Below, in pieces: positions 1-6,505 of a stretch of 9,360 bases of DNA. Location: the NCBI GenBank assembly GCA_030705745.1, contig JAUZPT010000090.1:1-9360 (forward strand). The letters are read 5' to 3'. The notes under the pieces were generated by a model. That model was given only the letters and a program-made list of their open reading frames with translations, did not search any database and had not been told where the DNA came from. Each line of letters opens with the position of its first letter. Position 1 is the first letter of the stretch. The stretch comes from Bacillota bacterium. Lineage in GTDB: Bacteria; Bacillota; Bacilli; Bacillales; Cytobacillaceae. Both the position numbers and the translations under genes were made by a program.

Positions 1-70
1 CTTTATTTTTACTGTAAACCAAAATATTTGCTGTTCCTAAATCGATACCGATTTCAGAAGTAGATAACAT
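1..70 (-). CDS. mreBH: MreBH-like actin homologue (5' end only)
   Basis: The minus strand encodes the first 23 residues of an MreB-family protein, beginning [20 protein letters not shown] and running off the window edge. The IGIDLGTAN stretch is the phosphate-1 nucleotide-binding motif of the actin/MreB family. Among the three Bacillus paralogues, the '[20 protein letters not shown]' type of N-terminus is that of MreBH rather than MreB or Mbl; this is from memory of the B. subtilis proteins. MreBH is a membrane-associated filament protein that helps direct cell-wall synthesis and autolysin activity along the cell cylinder. The ATG at 68-70 is preceded on the minus strand by AGGTGA at close spacing. 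It is divergent from miaA, which is not its B. subtilis neighbour. The paralogue assignment rests on only 23 residues. Confidence 0.8.
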   Translation of the reverse strand, partial: [23 protein letters not shown]

Positions 71-414
71 ATTATTCACCTATTTTCTTAAATTTTCAAA
101 TGTAATATTGTTACGAATTGAAGGGAAAAGCTTCAATGCGATCATTCAAAGAAGATTAACGACCAGCTTTTCATTTCCTCCATTAATAATCTTCTGTTTA
201 GACTATCACGATTATGGGGGTATTTTGTCGAATGTAAATAAATCGTTATTTAAATGTAATATAAATGAAAAGCAAATTTTTTCTTTTTTAAGCATAAAAA
301 TGAAGTTTTAAGTCAATAATAGTTTGATGTTCAACTGCTTGTGTTTTTTATGTTACGATGTTACTAACTTCCGGGCTGCCAAACAGCCTTAAGTGAAAAT
401 GTGAAAAGGGCAGT
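71..414. other. Divergent intergenic region mreBH / miaA
   Basis: 344 AT-rich bases separate the divergent mreBH-like and miaA starts. I see no convincing gene: the open frame at 108-311 on the plus strand has no good ribosome site and an unremarkable composition. The region holds a 7-bp inverted repeat (117-123 with 131-137), a possible miaA promoter, and a small GC-rich hairpin (GGCTG at 374-378 with CAGCC at 384-388) in the likely miaA leader. On the minus strand an ACCCCC hexamer (216-221) recalls the -35 motif of SigI-type promoters, a sigma factor known to act on mreBH in B. subtilis, but I found no matching -10. Confidence 0.5.
330..359 (+). promoter_or_regulatory. Candidate SigA promoter for miaA-hfq
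   Basis: An extended -10 (TG at 351-352, then TACGAT at 354-359) lies about 55 nt before the miaA start. The best -35 is a weak TTCAAC at 330-335 with an 18-bp spacer. A small hairpin (374-388) follows directly in the presumed leader. Only the -10 is good. Confidence 0.35.
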
Positions 415-1380
415 GTGAAAGAAGTGAGTGAAAAACAAAAATTACTCGTCATCATGGGGCCGACCGCGGTCGGAAAAACAAAGCTGAGCATCGAATTGGC
501 GAAAAGGTTTAACGGTGAAATTATCAGTGGCGATTCTATGCAGATTTATCGGACGATGGATATTGGCACAGCAAAAATAACCCCTGCTGAAATGGAGGGC
601 GTGCCTCACCATTTAATCGACATTAAAAATCCAGAGGAGAGTTTCTCGGCTGCAGAGTTCCAGCAACTCGTGCGTGGGAAAATTGAGGCAATTGCTGAAA
701 AGGGAAAGCTACCGATCATTGCTGGGGGAACCGGATTGTATATTCAGTCAGTCATTTATGATTATCAGTTTTCGGAAGCTCCTGCTGACCCGGAATTTCG
801 GAAGTTACTTGAAAAAAAAGCAGCCGAAATAGGAAACGATGCCATTCATGCAGAATTGCAGCGAATCGATCCGGAAAGCGCCAGCCAAATCCATCCGAAC
901 AACAGTAGAAGAGTCATTCGAGCGTTGGAGATTTACCATTGCACAGGGAAGAAGATGAGAGAATTACAAAGTATGCAACAGCCTGAGTTGTTATATGATA
1001 CGGCGTTAATCGGTTTGACGATGGAGCGTGAAAAATTGTATGAACGCATCAACTGGCGTGTCGATTTGATGATCAATGAGGGGCTACTTGAAGAAGTAAC
1101 GAGATTATTTGATCAGGGAATCAGGGATTGCCAATCCATTCAGGCAATTGGCTATAAAGAAATATATGATTACCTTGAAGGTAAGGTATCATTGGAAGAT
1201 GCGATAGTAAATTTAAAACAAAATTCTCGCCATTATGCAAAAAGGCAGTTAACATGGTTTCGAAACAAGATGAATGTGGAATGGTTTGATATGACGGACC
1301 AAGAAAACATTGAAAAAAAAATCATGGAAATTTCACGTTACGTAGAAGGAAAGCTCCAAGTAAAATCGAATACATATTAA
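415..1380 (+). CDS. miaA: tRNA dimethylallyltransferase MiaA
   Basis: MiaA transfers a dimethylallyl group from DMAPP to N6 of adenosine 37 in tRNAs that read codons beginning with U, the first step toward i6A/ms2i6A. The 321-residue product has the P-loop GPTAVGKT at 15-22, the SGDSMQIY block at 38-45 with the catalytic Asp40, the GVPHHLID block at 62-69, GGTGLY at 104-109, and QAIGYKE at 243-249 next to DCQSIQ. Length and blocks match the roughly 314-residue B. subtilis enzyme across the whole protein. I take the GTG at 415 as start because AAAAGGG (404-410) lies just upstream; the spacing is short, and the in-frame GTG at 424 is the alternative. hfq follows after 28 nt, the classical miaA-hfq pairing, so the two are likely one transcript. 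Confidence 0.97.
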   Translation: MKEVSEKQKLLVIMGPTAVGKTKLSIELAKRFNGEIISGDSMQIYRTMDIGTAKITPAEMEGVPHHLIDIKNPEESFSAAEFQQLVRGKIEAIAEKGKLPIIAGGTGLYIQSVIYDYQFSEAPADPEFRKLLEKKAAEIGNDAIHAELQRIDPESASQIHPNNSRRVIRALEIYHCTGKKMRELQSMQQPELLYDTALIGLTMEREKLYERINWRVDLMINEGLLEEVTRLFDQGIRDCQSIQAIGYKEIYDYLEGKVSLEDAIVNLKQNSRHYAKRQLTWFRNKMNVEWFDMTDQENIEKKIMEISRYVEGKLQVKSNTY

Positions 1381-1408
1381 ATAGAGATAAATGAGGAGGA
1401 TTTACAGT

Positions 1409-1639
1409 ATGAAAACACCAATCAACATCCAGGATCAATTTTTGAATCAATTGCGAAAAGATGGAATCAGCGTAACCGTATTTTTATTAAACGGCTTTCA
1501 ACTGAGAGGGCAAATTAAAGGCTTTGATAATTTTACGGTTTTGTTTGAATCGGAAGGAAAACAACAGCTTGTATATAAACATGCCATTTCTACTTTTGCG
1601 CCGCAACGCAATGTACAGCTGGACCTGGATGCTCAATAA
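1409..1639 (+). CDS. hfq: RNA chaperone Hfq
   Basis: Hfq is a hexameric Sm-like RNA-binding protein that binds small RNAs and A- or U-rich RNA; in Bacillus its loss has milder effects than in enterics. The 76-residue product begins [17 protein letters not shown] and contains the Sm1 region [21 protein letters not shown] (about 22-42) and the Sm2 signature with Tyr56-Lys57-His58, the residues that line the proximal RNA site. The tail is short, as in Gram-positive Hfq proteins. An upstream in-frame ATG at 1391 exists, but the ATG at 1409 is preceded by a strong GAGGAGGA (1393-1400) at 8 nt spacing and gives the conserved N-terminus. It lies 28 nt after miaA and ends at a clear terminator. Confidence 0.97.
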   Translation: MKTPINIQDQFLNQLRKDGISVTVFLLNGFQLRGQIKGFDNFTVLFESEGKQQLVYKHAISTFAPQRNVQLDLDAQ

Positions 1640-1657
1640 TAGATCCTGAATGTTTTT

Positions 1658-1692
1658 AGAGCTCTCATCGCTTTTAGATGGGGCTCTTTTTA
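1658..1692 (+). terminator. Rho-independent terminator of miaA-hfq
   Basis: AGAGCTCTCATC (1658-1669) pairs with GATGGGGCTCT (1677-1687), with one bulged T and a G-U pair, around a 7-nt loop, and is followed by a T-rich run (1685-1691). It sits 18 nt after the hfq stop. Confidence 0.85.
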
Positions 1693-1721
1693 TTTATAAA
1701 AAAATCGCCTTTATAAATCTT

Positions 1722-1750
1722 TAATGATTTTACAAATTGATGAATACAAA
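1722..1750 (+). promoter_or_regulatory. Candidate SigE-like promoter upstream of spoVK
   Basis: TAATGAT (1722-1728), 14 bp, then AATACAAA (1743-1750) partly fits the mother-cell SigE pattern KMATATT / CATACAMT (about 5 of 7 and 6 of 8). spoVK is known to be expressed in the mother cell in B. subtilis, which prompted the search. A competing SigA-like pair is TTGTCA (1885-1890) and TATACT (1910-1915) with a long 19-bp spacer. Neither is compelling. Confidence 0.25.
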
Positions 1751-1792
1751 TAGAATGAAGAATTATTTCACTTGAAAGAGAAAGGATTTCTA

Positions 1793-1897
1793 ATCACGAT
1801 ATATGAGTGTTTTCTCCCAACGACTTCCTACAAAAAAGCAGAACATCATATGAAACGAGGAAAGCAATATGATCAACTTGGCTATTGTCACGCTTGA
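1793..1897 (+). pseudogene. Possible short ORF or gene remnant lacking a standard start codon
   Basis: The frame from 1793 to the TGA at 1895-1897 reads as a plausible 34-residue peptide containing FLPTTSYKKAEHHMKRGKQY followed by DQLGYCHA. A good Shine-Dalgarno (AGAAAGGA, 1779-1786) ends six bases before an ATC codon, exactly where an ATG would be expected. The only standard start in the open frame is TTG at 1772, upstream of that Shine-Dalgarno. I do not recognise the family. It may be a decayed small gene whose ATG became ATC, a gene with a rare start, or chance. A frame change near 1890 would join it to the frame ending at 1928. Confidence 0.3.
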
Positions 1898-1928
1898 AGC
1901 TTCCACGCGTATACTGTTTGCAAATTGA
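1869..1928 (+). CDS. Possible 19-codon leader ORF before spoVK
   Basis: ATG at 1869-1871 is preceded by CGAGGAAAG (1856-1864) and opens a 19-residue frame, MINLAIVTLEASTRILFAN, ending at TGA 1926-1928. That stop overlaps GAGAGGTGA, the ribosome site of spoVK, whose TTG start is 12 nt later. This layout could couple spoVK translation to the leader. No homologue is recognised, and such short frames occur often by chance. Confidence 0.25.
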   Translation: MINLAIVTLEASTRILFAN

Positions 1929-1940
1929 GAGGTGAAAGCT

Positions 1941-2888
1941 TTGGACCAACCTATTCGGATGAAAAACAATGGCCAAATCAGCATTGTTTTAAATTCTCAA
2001 AAAAGAAAATCACTACACAAGGAAATGCCGGAAGCTGCAGTTGCTCCAAAGGTGTTACCCCCTGAGCATTCCGTGCTGAAGGAAATTGAAGAGGAGCTTG
2101 GGGTGCTCGTGGGAATGGAAGAAATGAAGCGGCTCATAAAAGAAATTTATGCGTGGATTTATGTGAATAAAAAACGCGAAGAAGCTGGCTTGAAATCAAA
2201 GAAACAAGCCCTTCATATGATGTTTAAAGGGAATCCAGGAACAGGGAAAACGACCGTGGCGAGGTTAATTGGAAAGCTTTTCTTGAAAATGAATGTCCTT
2301 TCAAAGGGGCATTTAATTGAAGCAGAACGTGCCGATCTCGTCGGGGAATACATTGGACACACTGCACAAAAAACGAGAGATTTGGTAAAAAAAGCGCTTG
2401 GGGGCATTTTGTTTATTGATGAAGCATATTCTCTTGGGCGGGGAGGGGAAAAGGATTTCGGCAAAGAAGCGATTGATACGCTCGTGAAGCATATGGAAGA
2501 CAAACAGCATGAATTCATTTTAATTCTTGCAGGCTATTCGAATGAAATGGAATATTTTCTAACGCTAAATCCGGGATTGCACTCCCGTTTCCCTCTTGTT
2601 GTTGATTTTCCTGATTATTCAATTGAGCAATTAATGGAAATCGCTCAATTAATGTTAAAAGAACGTGAATATACACTAAGCCATGAGGCGGAACGAAAAT
2701 TGAAGGAACATTTAACGTGGATAAAAGCACTTCTTATCCATAACAGTTTTTCAAACGGAAGATATATCCGCAATATCATTGAAAAAACAATTCGGTCGCA
2801 GTCGATGAGGTTGCTGATGCAAAACAGTTACGACCGTCATGAACTCCTTACCCTCAGGAGCAACGACCTGGTTTTTGAAGAAGATTGA
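1941..2888 (+). CDS. spoVK: Stage V sporulation protein K, AAA+ ATPase SpoVK
   Basis: SpoVK is a CbbX-type AAA+ ATPase needed for late spore maturation in the mother cell; its substrate is not firmly known. The product, 315 residues from the TTG start, has a variable N-terminus with KNNGQI, then the AAA+ module: Walker A GNPGTGKT at 97-104, the RADLVGEYIGHTAQKT pore/sensor region, Walker B ILFIDE at 156-161, and the arginine-bearing NPGLHSRF. These blocks match B. subtilis SpoVK almost residue for residue. I prefer TTG at 1941 because AGAGGTGA (1928-1935) sits 5 nt before it; the in-frame GTG at 1932 lies inside that ribosome site. It converges on the minus-strand channel gene, and hflX lies beyond that gene, as it follows spoVK in B. 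subtilis. Confidence 0.95.
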   Translation: MDQPIRMKNNGQISIVLNSQKRKSLHKEMPEAAVAPKVLPPEHSVLKEIEEELGVLVGMEEMKRLIKEIYAWIYVNKKREEAGLKSKKQALHMMFKGNPGTGKTTVARLIGKLFLKMNVLSKGHLIEAERADLVGEYIGHTAQKTRDLVKKALGGILFIDEAYSLGRGGEKDFGKEAIDTLVKHMEDKQHEFILILAGYSNEMEYFLTLNPGLHSRFPLVVDFPDYSIEQLMEIAQLMLKEREYTLSHEAERKLKEHLTWIKALLIHNSFSNGRYIRNIIEKTIRSQSMRLLMQNSYDRHELLTLRSNDLVFEED

Positions 2889-2917
2889 AGTCAAAGAAAA
2901 CCTAATTGTTATGCAAA

Positions 2918-2942
2918 AAGGCTTCCTGAGTCAGGAAGCCTT
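2918..2942 (-). terminator. Terminator of the minus-strand channel gene, possibly bidirectional
   Basis: A perfect 10-bp stem, AAGGCTTCCT (2918-2927) with AGGAAGCCTT (2933-2942), around GAGTC. Read on the minus strand the stem is followed by a run of Ts (As at 2915-2919 of the plus strand), so it mainly serves the gene ending at 2974. In the plus direction it lies 29 nt after the spoVK stop and is followed only by a weak T-rich stretch, so it may also stop spoVK transcripts. Confidence 0.8.
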
Positions 2943-2973
2943 ACGTTCGTTTATTTGTTCAAACATAAGCTTA

Positions 2974-3579
2974 TCAGCTCTCGCTAAGTCTGCGAATCGG
3001 CAGCTTCCAATCATACGAATAGGAAAAGACCCGCATAGTAGTGATCAATACAAACAAACAATACAGTTCAACCGGCGTGGATGCTAGATGCAATCCAATA
3101 GCAGCTCCGGCGACAATCGCCCAGACGGCGTAAATTTCGGATTTCAGCACTGTAGGTTTTCTGCCGGCAAGCAAATCGCGAATGATTCCGCCCCCGATAC
3201 CCGTTAAAACAGCAGCCACAATGACTGCGCTCAAAGGATGGTTCATTTTTGAGGCATACAGTGCGCCTTGAATGGCAAAGGCGGAAAGGCCGATCGCATC
3301 AAATAAATTTCCCCAGCGCTGCCAATGTCGCAACAGATTATTCGGAAATAATATGACCGCTGTCATTGACAGCAGCGCAATTTGAAAAAAAACACCTTGT
3401 CCCCAGAGCGCTGAAACAGGCACCCCTATAAGCAAATTTCGAATAGCACCGCCACCGAACGCAGTAACGATCCCCAAAATATAAATTCCTAAAATATCAT
3501 ACTCTTCTTCCATAGCAGTAATCGCTCCGCTCACCGCGAATGCAACCGTGCCAATCATACTCAAAACTTCCCAAGTCAT
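2974..3579 (-). CDS. TRIC-family (UPF0126 / YvgT-type) membrane channel protein
   Basis: A 201-residue, very hydrophobic protein with about seven membrane segments, of the bacterial trimeric intracellular cation (TRIC) channel family, formerly UPF0126 (B. subtilis YvgT, E. coli YadS/YicG). The diagnostic feature is an internal duplication with a glycine-rich motif in each half: AFGGGAIRNLL (Gly42-44) and GIGGGIIRDLLAGRKP (Gly129-131), where the membrane helices break in the solved prokaryotic homologues. Family members form homotrimers conducting K+/Na+; the physiological role in Bacillus is unclear. ATG at 3577-3579 is preceded by AAGGAGA at 11 nt. It is monocistronic, opposite to its neighbours, with its own promoter and terminator, as though inserted into the spoVK-hflX order known from B. 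subtilis. Confidence 0.9.
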   Translation of the reverse strand: MTWEVLSMIGTVAFAVSGAITAMEEEYDILGIYILGIVTAFGGGAIRNLLIGVPVSALWGQGVFFQIALLSMTAVILFPNNLLRHWQRWGNLFDAIGLSAFAIQGALYASKMNHPLSAVIVAAVLTGIGGGIIRDLLAGRKPTVLKSEIYAVWAIVAGAAIGLHLASTPVELYCLFVLITTMRVFSYSYDWKLPIRRLSES

Positions 3580-3630
3580 TTCTGCGTTGTTCTCCTTATA
3601 AAGAAACTAAAAGATTTTTTTGGTTTTAAC

Positions 3631-3647
3631 CGTGTCTAGCTCCAGCG
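3631..3647. repeat. Fragment resembling a dispersed Bacillaceae intergenic repeat
   Basis: CGTGTCTAGCTCCAGCG matches, from memory, the opening of a repeat seen in many copies between genes in Bacillaceae genomes (it normally continues with CCTAG and a CTCG-rich part). Here the match stops after 17 bases, so it would be a truncated remnant. It lies in the leader of the TRIC gene, between its promoter and start. A single short match cannot be confirmed without a genome search. Confidence 0.35.
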
Positions 3648-3669
3648 TATTCTATTACCAAACATTTTG

Positions 3670-3697
3670 ATTTTAACACGGCTGTGCAATTTTTCAA
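3670..3697 (-). promoter_or_regulatory. SigA promoter for the TRIC-family gene
   Basis: On the minus strand TTGAAA (plus-strand 3692-3697) and TAAAAT (3670-3675) are separated by 16 bp, close to the SigA consensus. This leaves a leader of about 85 nt before the ATG, which includes the repeat fragment at 3631-3647. Confidence 0.55.
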
Positions 3698-3733
3698 TGT
3701 TTTTCTTATTAATATAGTCCTTTCGTTAAAAAT

Positions 3734-3762
3734 TAGAGTATCAATGTTTTTTTTGATATGAT
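3734..3762 (+). promoter_or_regulatory. Extended -10 promoter for hflX-ynbB
   Basis: TG at 3754-3755 followed by TATGAT at 3757-3762 is a good extended -10. The region 17 bp upstream (TAGAGT, 3734-3739) is a poor -35. Transcription would start near 3769, leaving a leader of about 28 nt before the TTG at 3797. This also argues against the in-frame ATG at 3758, which lies inside the -10. Confidence 0.5.
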
Positions 3763-3796
3763 AAGACTAGAGAATAAACGGAAAGAAGGTAGAACC

Positions 3797-5056
3797 TTGG
3801 AAGAAAAAATAGACTTGGAAAAAGCCATATTGGTCGGCTGCCAAACGACAAAAGACGATGACCTGCGTTTTCAATATTCCATGGAAGAACTTGTTTCGCT
3901 GACGGAAACAGCAAAGGGAGAGGTCCTTATTTCTGTTGTTCAAAAGCGTGACCGAATTCATCCAGCTACATATATCGGGAAGGGAAAGGTCGAGGAGTTA
4001 AAAGCACTGGCTGAAGAACTGGAAGCAGATTTGATCATTTTTAACGATGAACTTTCTCCGAGCCAAAAACGAAATCTCGGCGCTGCGCTCGACATGCGGA
4101 TTATTGACCGGACGCAGCTGATATTAGACATTTTCGCCATGAGGGCGAGATCGAAGGAAGGGAAACTCCAGGTCGAGCTTGCGCAGCTCCAATACTTATT
4201 GCCGCGCCTTGCTGGCCAGGGGGTTGCCATGTCAAGGCTCGGTGCGGGGATTGGAACAAGAGGACCGGGTGAAACGAAACTCGAGTCCGACCGCCGCCAT
4301 ATTCGGCGCAGGATCGATGAGATCAAGGGGCAGCTAAGCGTCATTGTCCAGCATCGTGAACGCTACCGGGAAAGACGGAAGAAAAACAAGGCGTTTCAAG
4401 TTGCAATTGTCGGCTATACGAACGCAGGTAAATCGACCCTTTTTAATCGGCTTTCTGAAGCGGATTCGTATGAGGAAAATCAACTGTTTGCCACACTTGA
4501 TCCGATGACAAGAAAGATTATTTTGCCAAGCGGCTTTATGGCACTCGTTACAGATACTGTCGGTTTCATACAGGACCTTCCGACGACATTGATTGCAGCA
4601 TTTCGGTCGACGCTTGAGGAAGTGAAGGAAGCGGATCTTTTACTTCATGTGGTGGATATGTCCAACCCGGATTATTTTCATCATGAGAAAACGGTCAATA
4701 AGCTTCTCGATGATTTGGATATTAAGGATATTCCGCAGATGACGGTCTATAATAAACGCGATATTCAGCATCCTGACTTTGTTCCGACAGCGAACACGCC
4801 AACCGTTTTTATTAGTGCCCTTGATGCAGAGGATAGAAACGCCTTAAAGAAAAAAATTGAAGATGTCGTTATAAATACAATGGAGCCTTACGACGTAAAG
4901 GTCCCTTCTACAGAAGGGAAACTTCTTGCGCAACTTAAAAATGAAACGATTTTACGAGAACTGTCTTTCCATGAAGAGCAGCAGCTATATATTTGCAAAG
5001 GGTTCTCGCTTGCTGATCATGCAATTACAGGACAATTACTGAAATATACCGTTTAG
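3797..5056 (+). CDS. hflX: Ribosome-associated GTPase HflX
   Basis: HflX binds stalled or stressed 70S/100S ribosomes and splits them, using a GTPase domain. The 419-residue product has the N-terminal domain ([14 protein letters not shown] block, here [17 protein letters not shown]), the glycine-rich GPGETKLE linker at 156-163, a helical arm rich in Arg, then the G domain: G1 GYTNAGKST at 206-214, G2 around [10 protein letters not shown]3 DTVG at 253-256, and G4 NKRD at 319-322. Length agrees with B. subtilis HflX (YnbA, about 420 residues). I choose TTG at 3797, preceded by GAAGGT (3785-3790) at 6 nt; it yields the usual short N-terminus before AILVGCQ. Starting at ATG 3758 would overlap the promoter. 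ynbB follows after 14 nt. Confidence 0.95.
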   Translation: MEEKIDLEKAILVGCQTTKDDDLRFQYSMEELVSLTETAKGEVLISVVQKRDRIHPATYIGKGKVEELKALAEELEADLIIFNDELSPSQKRNLGAALDMRIIDRTQLILDIFAMRARSKEGKLQVELAQLQYLLPRLAGQGVAMSRLGAGIGTRGPGETKLESDRRHIRRRIDEIKGQLSVIVQHRERYRERRKKNKAFQVAIVGYTNAGKSTLFNRLSEADSYEENQLFATLDPMTRKIILPSGFMALVTDTVGFIQDLPTTLIAAFRSTLEEVKEADLLLHVVDMSNPDYFHHEKTVNKLLDDLDIKDIPQMTVYNKRDIQHPDFVPTANTPTVFISALDAEDRNALKKKIEDVVINTMEPYDVKVPSTEGKLLAQLKNETILRELSFHEEQQLYICKGFSLADHAITGQLLKYTV

Positions 5057-5070
5057 ATAGGAGCTGCAAC

Positions 5071-6342
5071 ATGTTTCAACAGATGGAGCACGGTGAAAAA
5101 TTACAAAAAATCGCAAATGAAATCGAAATGAAGATTTCTGGCGTACATAGAGAAATAGAAGGAGTCATCGATCGCAACACATTCAGGGTTATTCAAAGCT
5201 TTCAAAAACACAAAGTAAGCGATTCGCATTTTATGCCCTCCACAGGCTATGGATATGATGATGCGGGAAGAGATACACTCGAATCCATTTACGCGGATGT
5301 ACTGGGAGGGGAGGCTGGACTTGTCCGCCCGCAAATCATCTCAGGCACACACGCGATTTCGATTGCCCTATTCGGAGTTCTAAGACCTGGGGATGAGCTT
5401 CTTTATATCACCGGCAAACCGTATGACACCCTTGAGGAAATCGTCGGCATTCGTGGAAATGGTGTCGGCTCCTTAAAGGAATTCGGCATAACCTATAATA
5501 GTGTGTCTTTAACAGACGAAGGCAGAATTGATTGGGAAGGCGTTGCGAACGCGATTAAGCCGAATACAAAAATGATCGGCATCCAGCGTTCCAAAGGATA
5601 CGCGACCCGTCCTTCATTTACAGTGTCGGAAGTAGGAGAAATGATTTCATTTGTTAAAGAAATAAAGAGTGATGTCGTCGTTTTCGTTGATAATTGCTAC
5701 GGGGAATTCGTCGAGGAAATGGAGCCATGCCATGTTGGAGCCGATTTAATGGCGGGATCTCTCATTAAAAATCCCGGCGGTGGCATAGCGAAAACCGGGG
5801 GTTATATTGTCGGGAAAAAGCAATGGGTTGAAGCATGCTCCTATCGCATGACTTCACCAGGAATCGGCGCGGAAGCAGGCGCCTCCCTGTACAGCCTTCT
5901 GGAAATGTATCAAGGATTCTTCCTCGCCCCGCACGTGGTCGGACAGGCGCTAAAAGGAGCCGTCTTTACTGCAGCTATGCTTGAAAGATTAGGGATGAAT
6001 TCTTCGCCGAAATGGGATGCAAAAAGGACGGATTTGATTCAATCTGTACAATTCGATGATCGTGACAAAATGGTAGCTTTTTGCCAGGCCATACAGTACG
6101 CTTCACCCGTGAATTCGCACGTCACACCATATCCAAGCTATATGCCTGGATATGAAGATGATGTCATCATGGCTGCAGGAACGTTTATCCAAGGTGCAAG
6201 TATTGAACTGACCGCGGATGGACCAACAAGGCCACCATATGTCGCCTACGTCCAAGGCGGGCTGACCTATTCGCATGTGAAGATTGCTGTTTGTCTCGCA
6301 CTGAATCGCTTATCGGAAAATGGTTTAATACATTTGAATTAG
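5071..6342 (+). CDS. ynbB: YnbB-type PLP-dependent enzyme (methionine gamma-lyase/aluminium-resistance family)
   Basis: A 423-residue fold-type I, PLP-dependent protein of the Met_gamma_lyase family (PF06838), often annotated as 'aluminium resistance protein' and matching B. subtilis YnbB in length and context. The signature elements are visible: the TGYGYDDAGRD block near residue 60, the SGTHAI cofactor-phosphate loop near 91, the ring-stacking partner Asp207 in VFVDNCYGEF, and the likely Schiff-base lysine Lys233 in AGSLIKNPGGG. The true substrate is unproven; related enzymes cleave C-S bonds of sulfur amino acids. ATG at 5071 has TAGGAG (5056-5061) at 9 nt, starting within the hflX stop codon, so the two are very likely co-transcribed. 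A strong terminator follows 4 nt after the stop codon. Confidence 0.92.
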   Translation: MFQQMEHGEKLQKIANEIEMKISGVHREIEGVIDRNTFRVIQSFQKHKVSDSHFMPSTGYGYDDAGRDTLESIYADVLGGEAGLVRPQIISGTHAISIALFGVLRPGDELLYITGKPYDTLEEIVGIRGNGVGSLKEFGITYNSVSLTDEGRIDWEGVANAIKPNTKMIGIQRSKGYATRPSFTVSEVGEMISFVKEIKSDVVVFVDNCYGEFVEEMEPCHVGADLMAGSLIKNPGGGIAKTGGYIVGKKQWVEACSYRMTSPGIGAEAGASLYSLLEMYQGFFLAPHVVGQALKGAVFTAAMLERLGMNSSPKWDAKRTDLIQSVQFDDRDKMVAFCQAIQYASPVNSHVTPYPSYMPGYEDDVIMAAGTFIQGASIELTADGPTRPPYVAYVQGGLTYSHVKIAVCLALNRLSENGLIHLN

Positions 6343-6346
6343 GTGA

Positions 6347-6393
6347 AGATATAAGAGGGCACACACGCTCTCTTATATCTTTGTTTATTTTTA
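6347..6393 (+). terminator. Rho-independent terminator of hflX-ynbB
   Basis: A 14-bp stem (6347-6360 with 6367-6380, outer arm AGATATAAGAG) closes an ACACAC loop and is followed by TTGTTTATTTTTA. It separates the hflX-ynbB unit from glnRA. Confidence 0.93.
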
Positions 6394-6421
6394 CGCGTTC
6401 ATTCCATGAATTTAAATTTCA

Positions 6422-6438
6422 TGTGAGAAAACCTTACA
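6422..6438 (+). promoter_or_regulatory. GlnR/TnrA operator O1
   Basis: TGTGA-N7-TTACA is a perfect fit to the GlnR/TnrA consensus TGTNAN7TNACA. It lies just upstream of the -35 hexamer, the same place and spacing as the distal operator of the B. subtilis glnRA promoter. Binding here supports autorepression under nitrogen excess by GlnR. Confidence 0.92.
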
Positions 6439-6443
6439 TATGT

Positions 6444-6472
6444 TTGACAGTAAATATAACATGACATATAAT
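6444..6472 (+). promoter_or_regulatory. Consensus SigA promoter of glnRA
   Basis: TTGACA (6444-6449), 17-bp spacer, TATAAT (6467-6472): a full match to the vegetative consensus, giving a leader of about 27 nt. High intrinsic strength suits a gene controlled by repression. Confidence 0.96.
6445..6461 (+). promoter_or_regulatory. GlnR/TnrA operator O2, overlapping the promoter
   Basis: TGACA-N7-TAACA fits the GlnR box with one mismatch (A for T at position 3), the same deviation I recall for the B. subtilis proximal site. It starts inside the -35 and fills the spacer, 23 bp (about two helical turns) from O1, so bound GlnR would block RNA polymerase. Confidence 0.85.
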
Positions 6473-6505
6473 AAGCCTATAAAAACAAAAGGAAGGAGAA
6501 ATCAA

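Larger units (their letters stand above)
1640..1940. other. hfq-spoVK intergenic region with possible short ORFs
   Basis: 301 bases without an established gene; the first part is the hfq terminator. In B. subtilis this position holds small ymz genes and the nrd operon, which are missing here. The rest contains a candidate SigE-like promoter, a short frame with a good Shine-Dalgarno but no standard start codon (1793-1897), and a 19-codon ORF (1869-1928) whose stop overlaps the spoVK ribosome site. Confidence 0.5.

Noticed and set aside
150..180. Minus-strand GGAGGAAATG opening a 10-codon peptide upstream of mreBH
   Set aside because: Only three bases separate the ribosome site from the ATG and the peptide ends after ten codons; most likely chance.
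108..311. 67-codon plus-strand open frame upstream of miaA
   Set aside because: TTG start without a ribosome site, composition like the AT-rich spacer, no recognisable features. It overlaps the region expected to hold the mreBH and miaA promoters.
2839..3087. 82-codon plus-strand frame spanning the spoVK end and TRIC gene
   Set aside because: It crosses the terminator hairpin and overlaps two well-supported genes in other frames; a shadow frame.
3958..4344. 128-codon minus-strand frame inside hflX
   Set aside because: Serine-rich shadow of the strongly supported hflX frame with no ribosome site and no recognisable domain.
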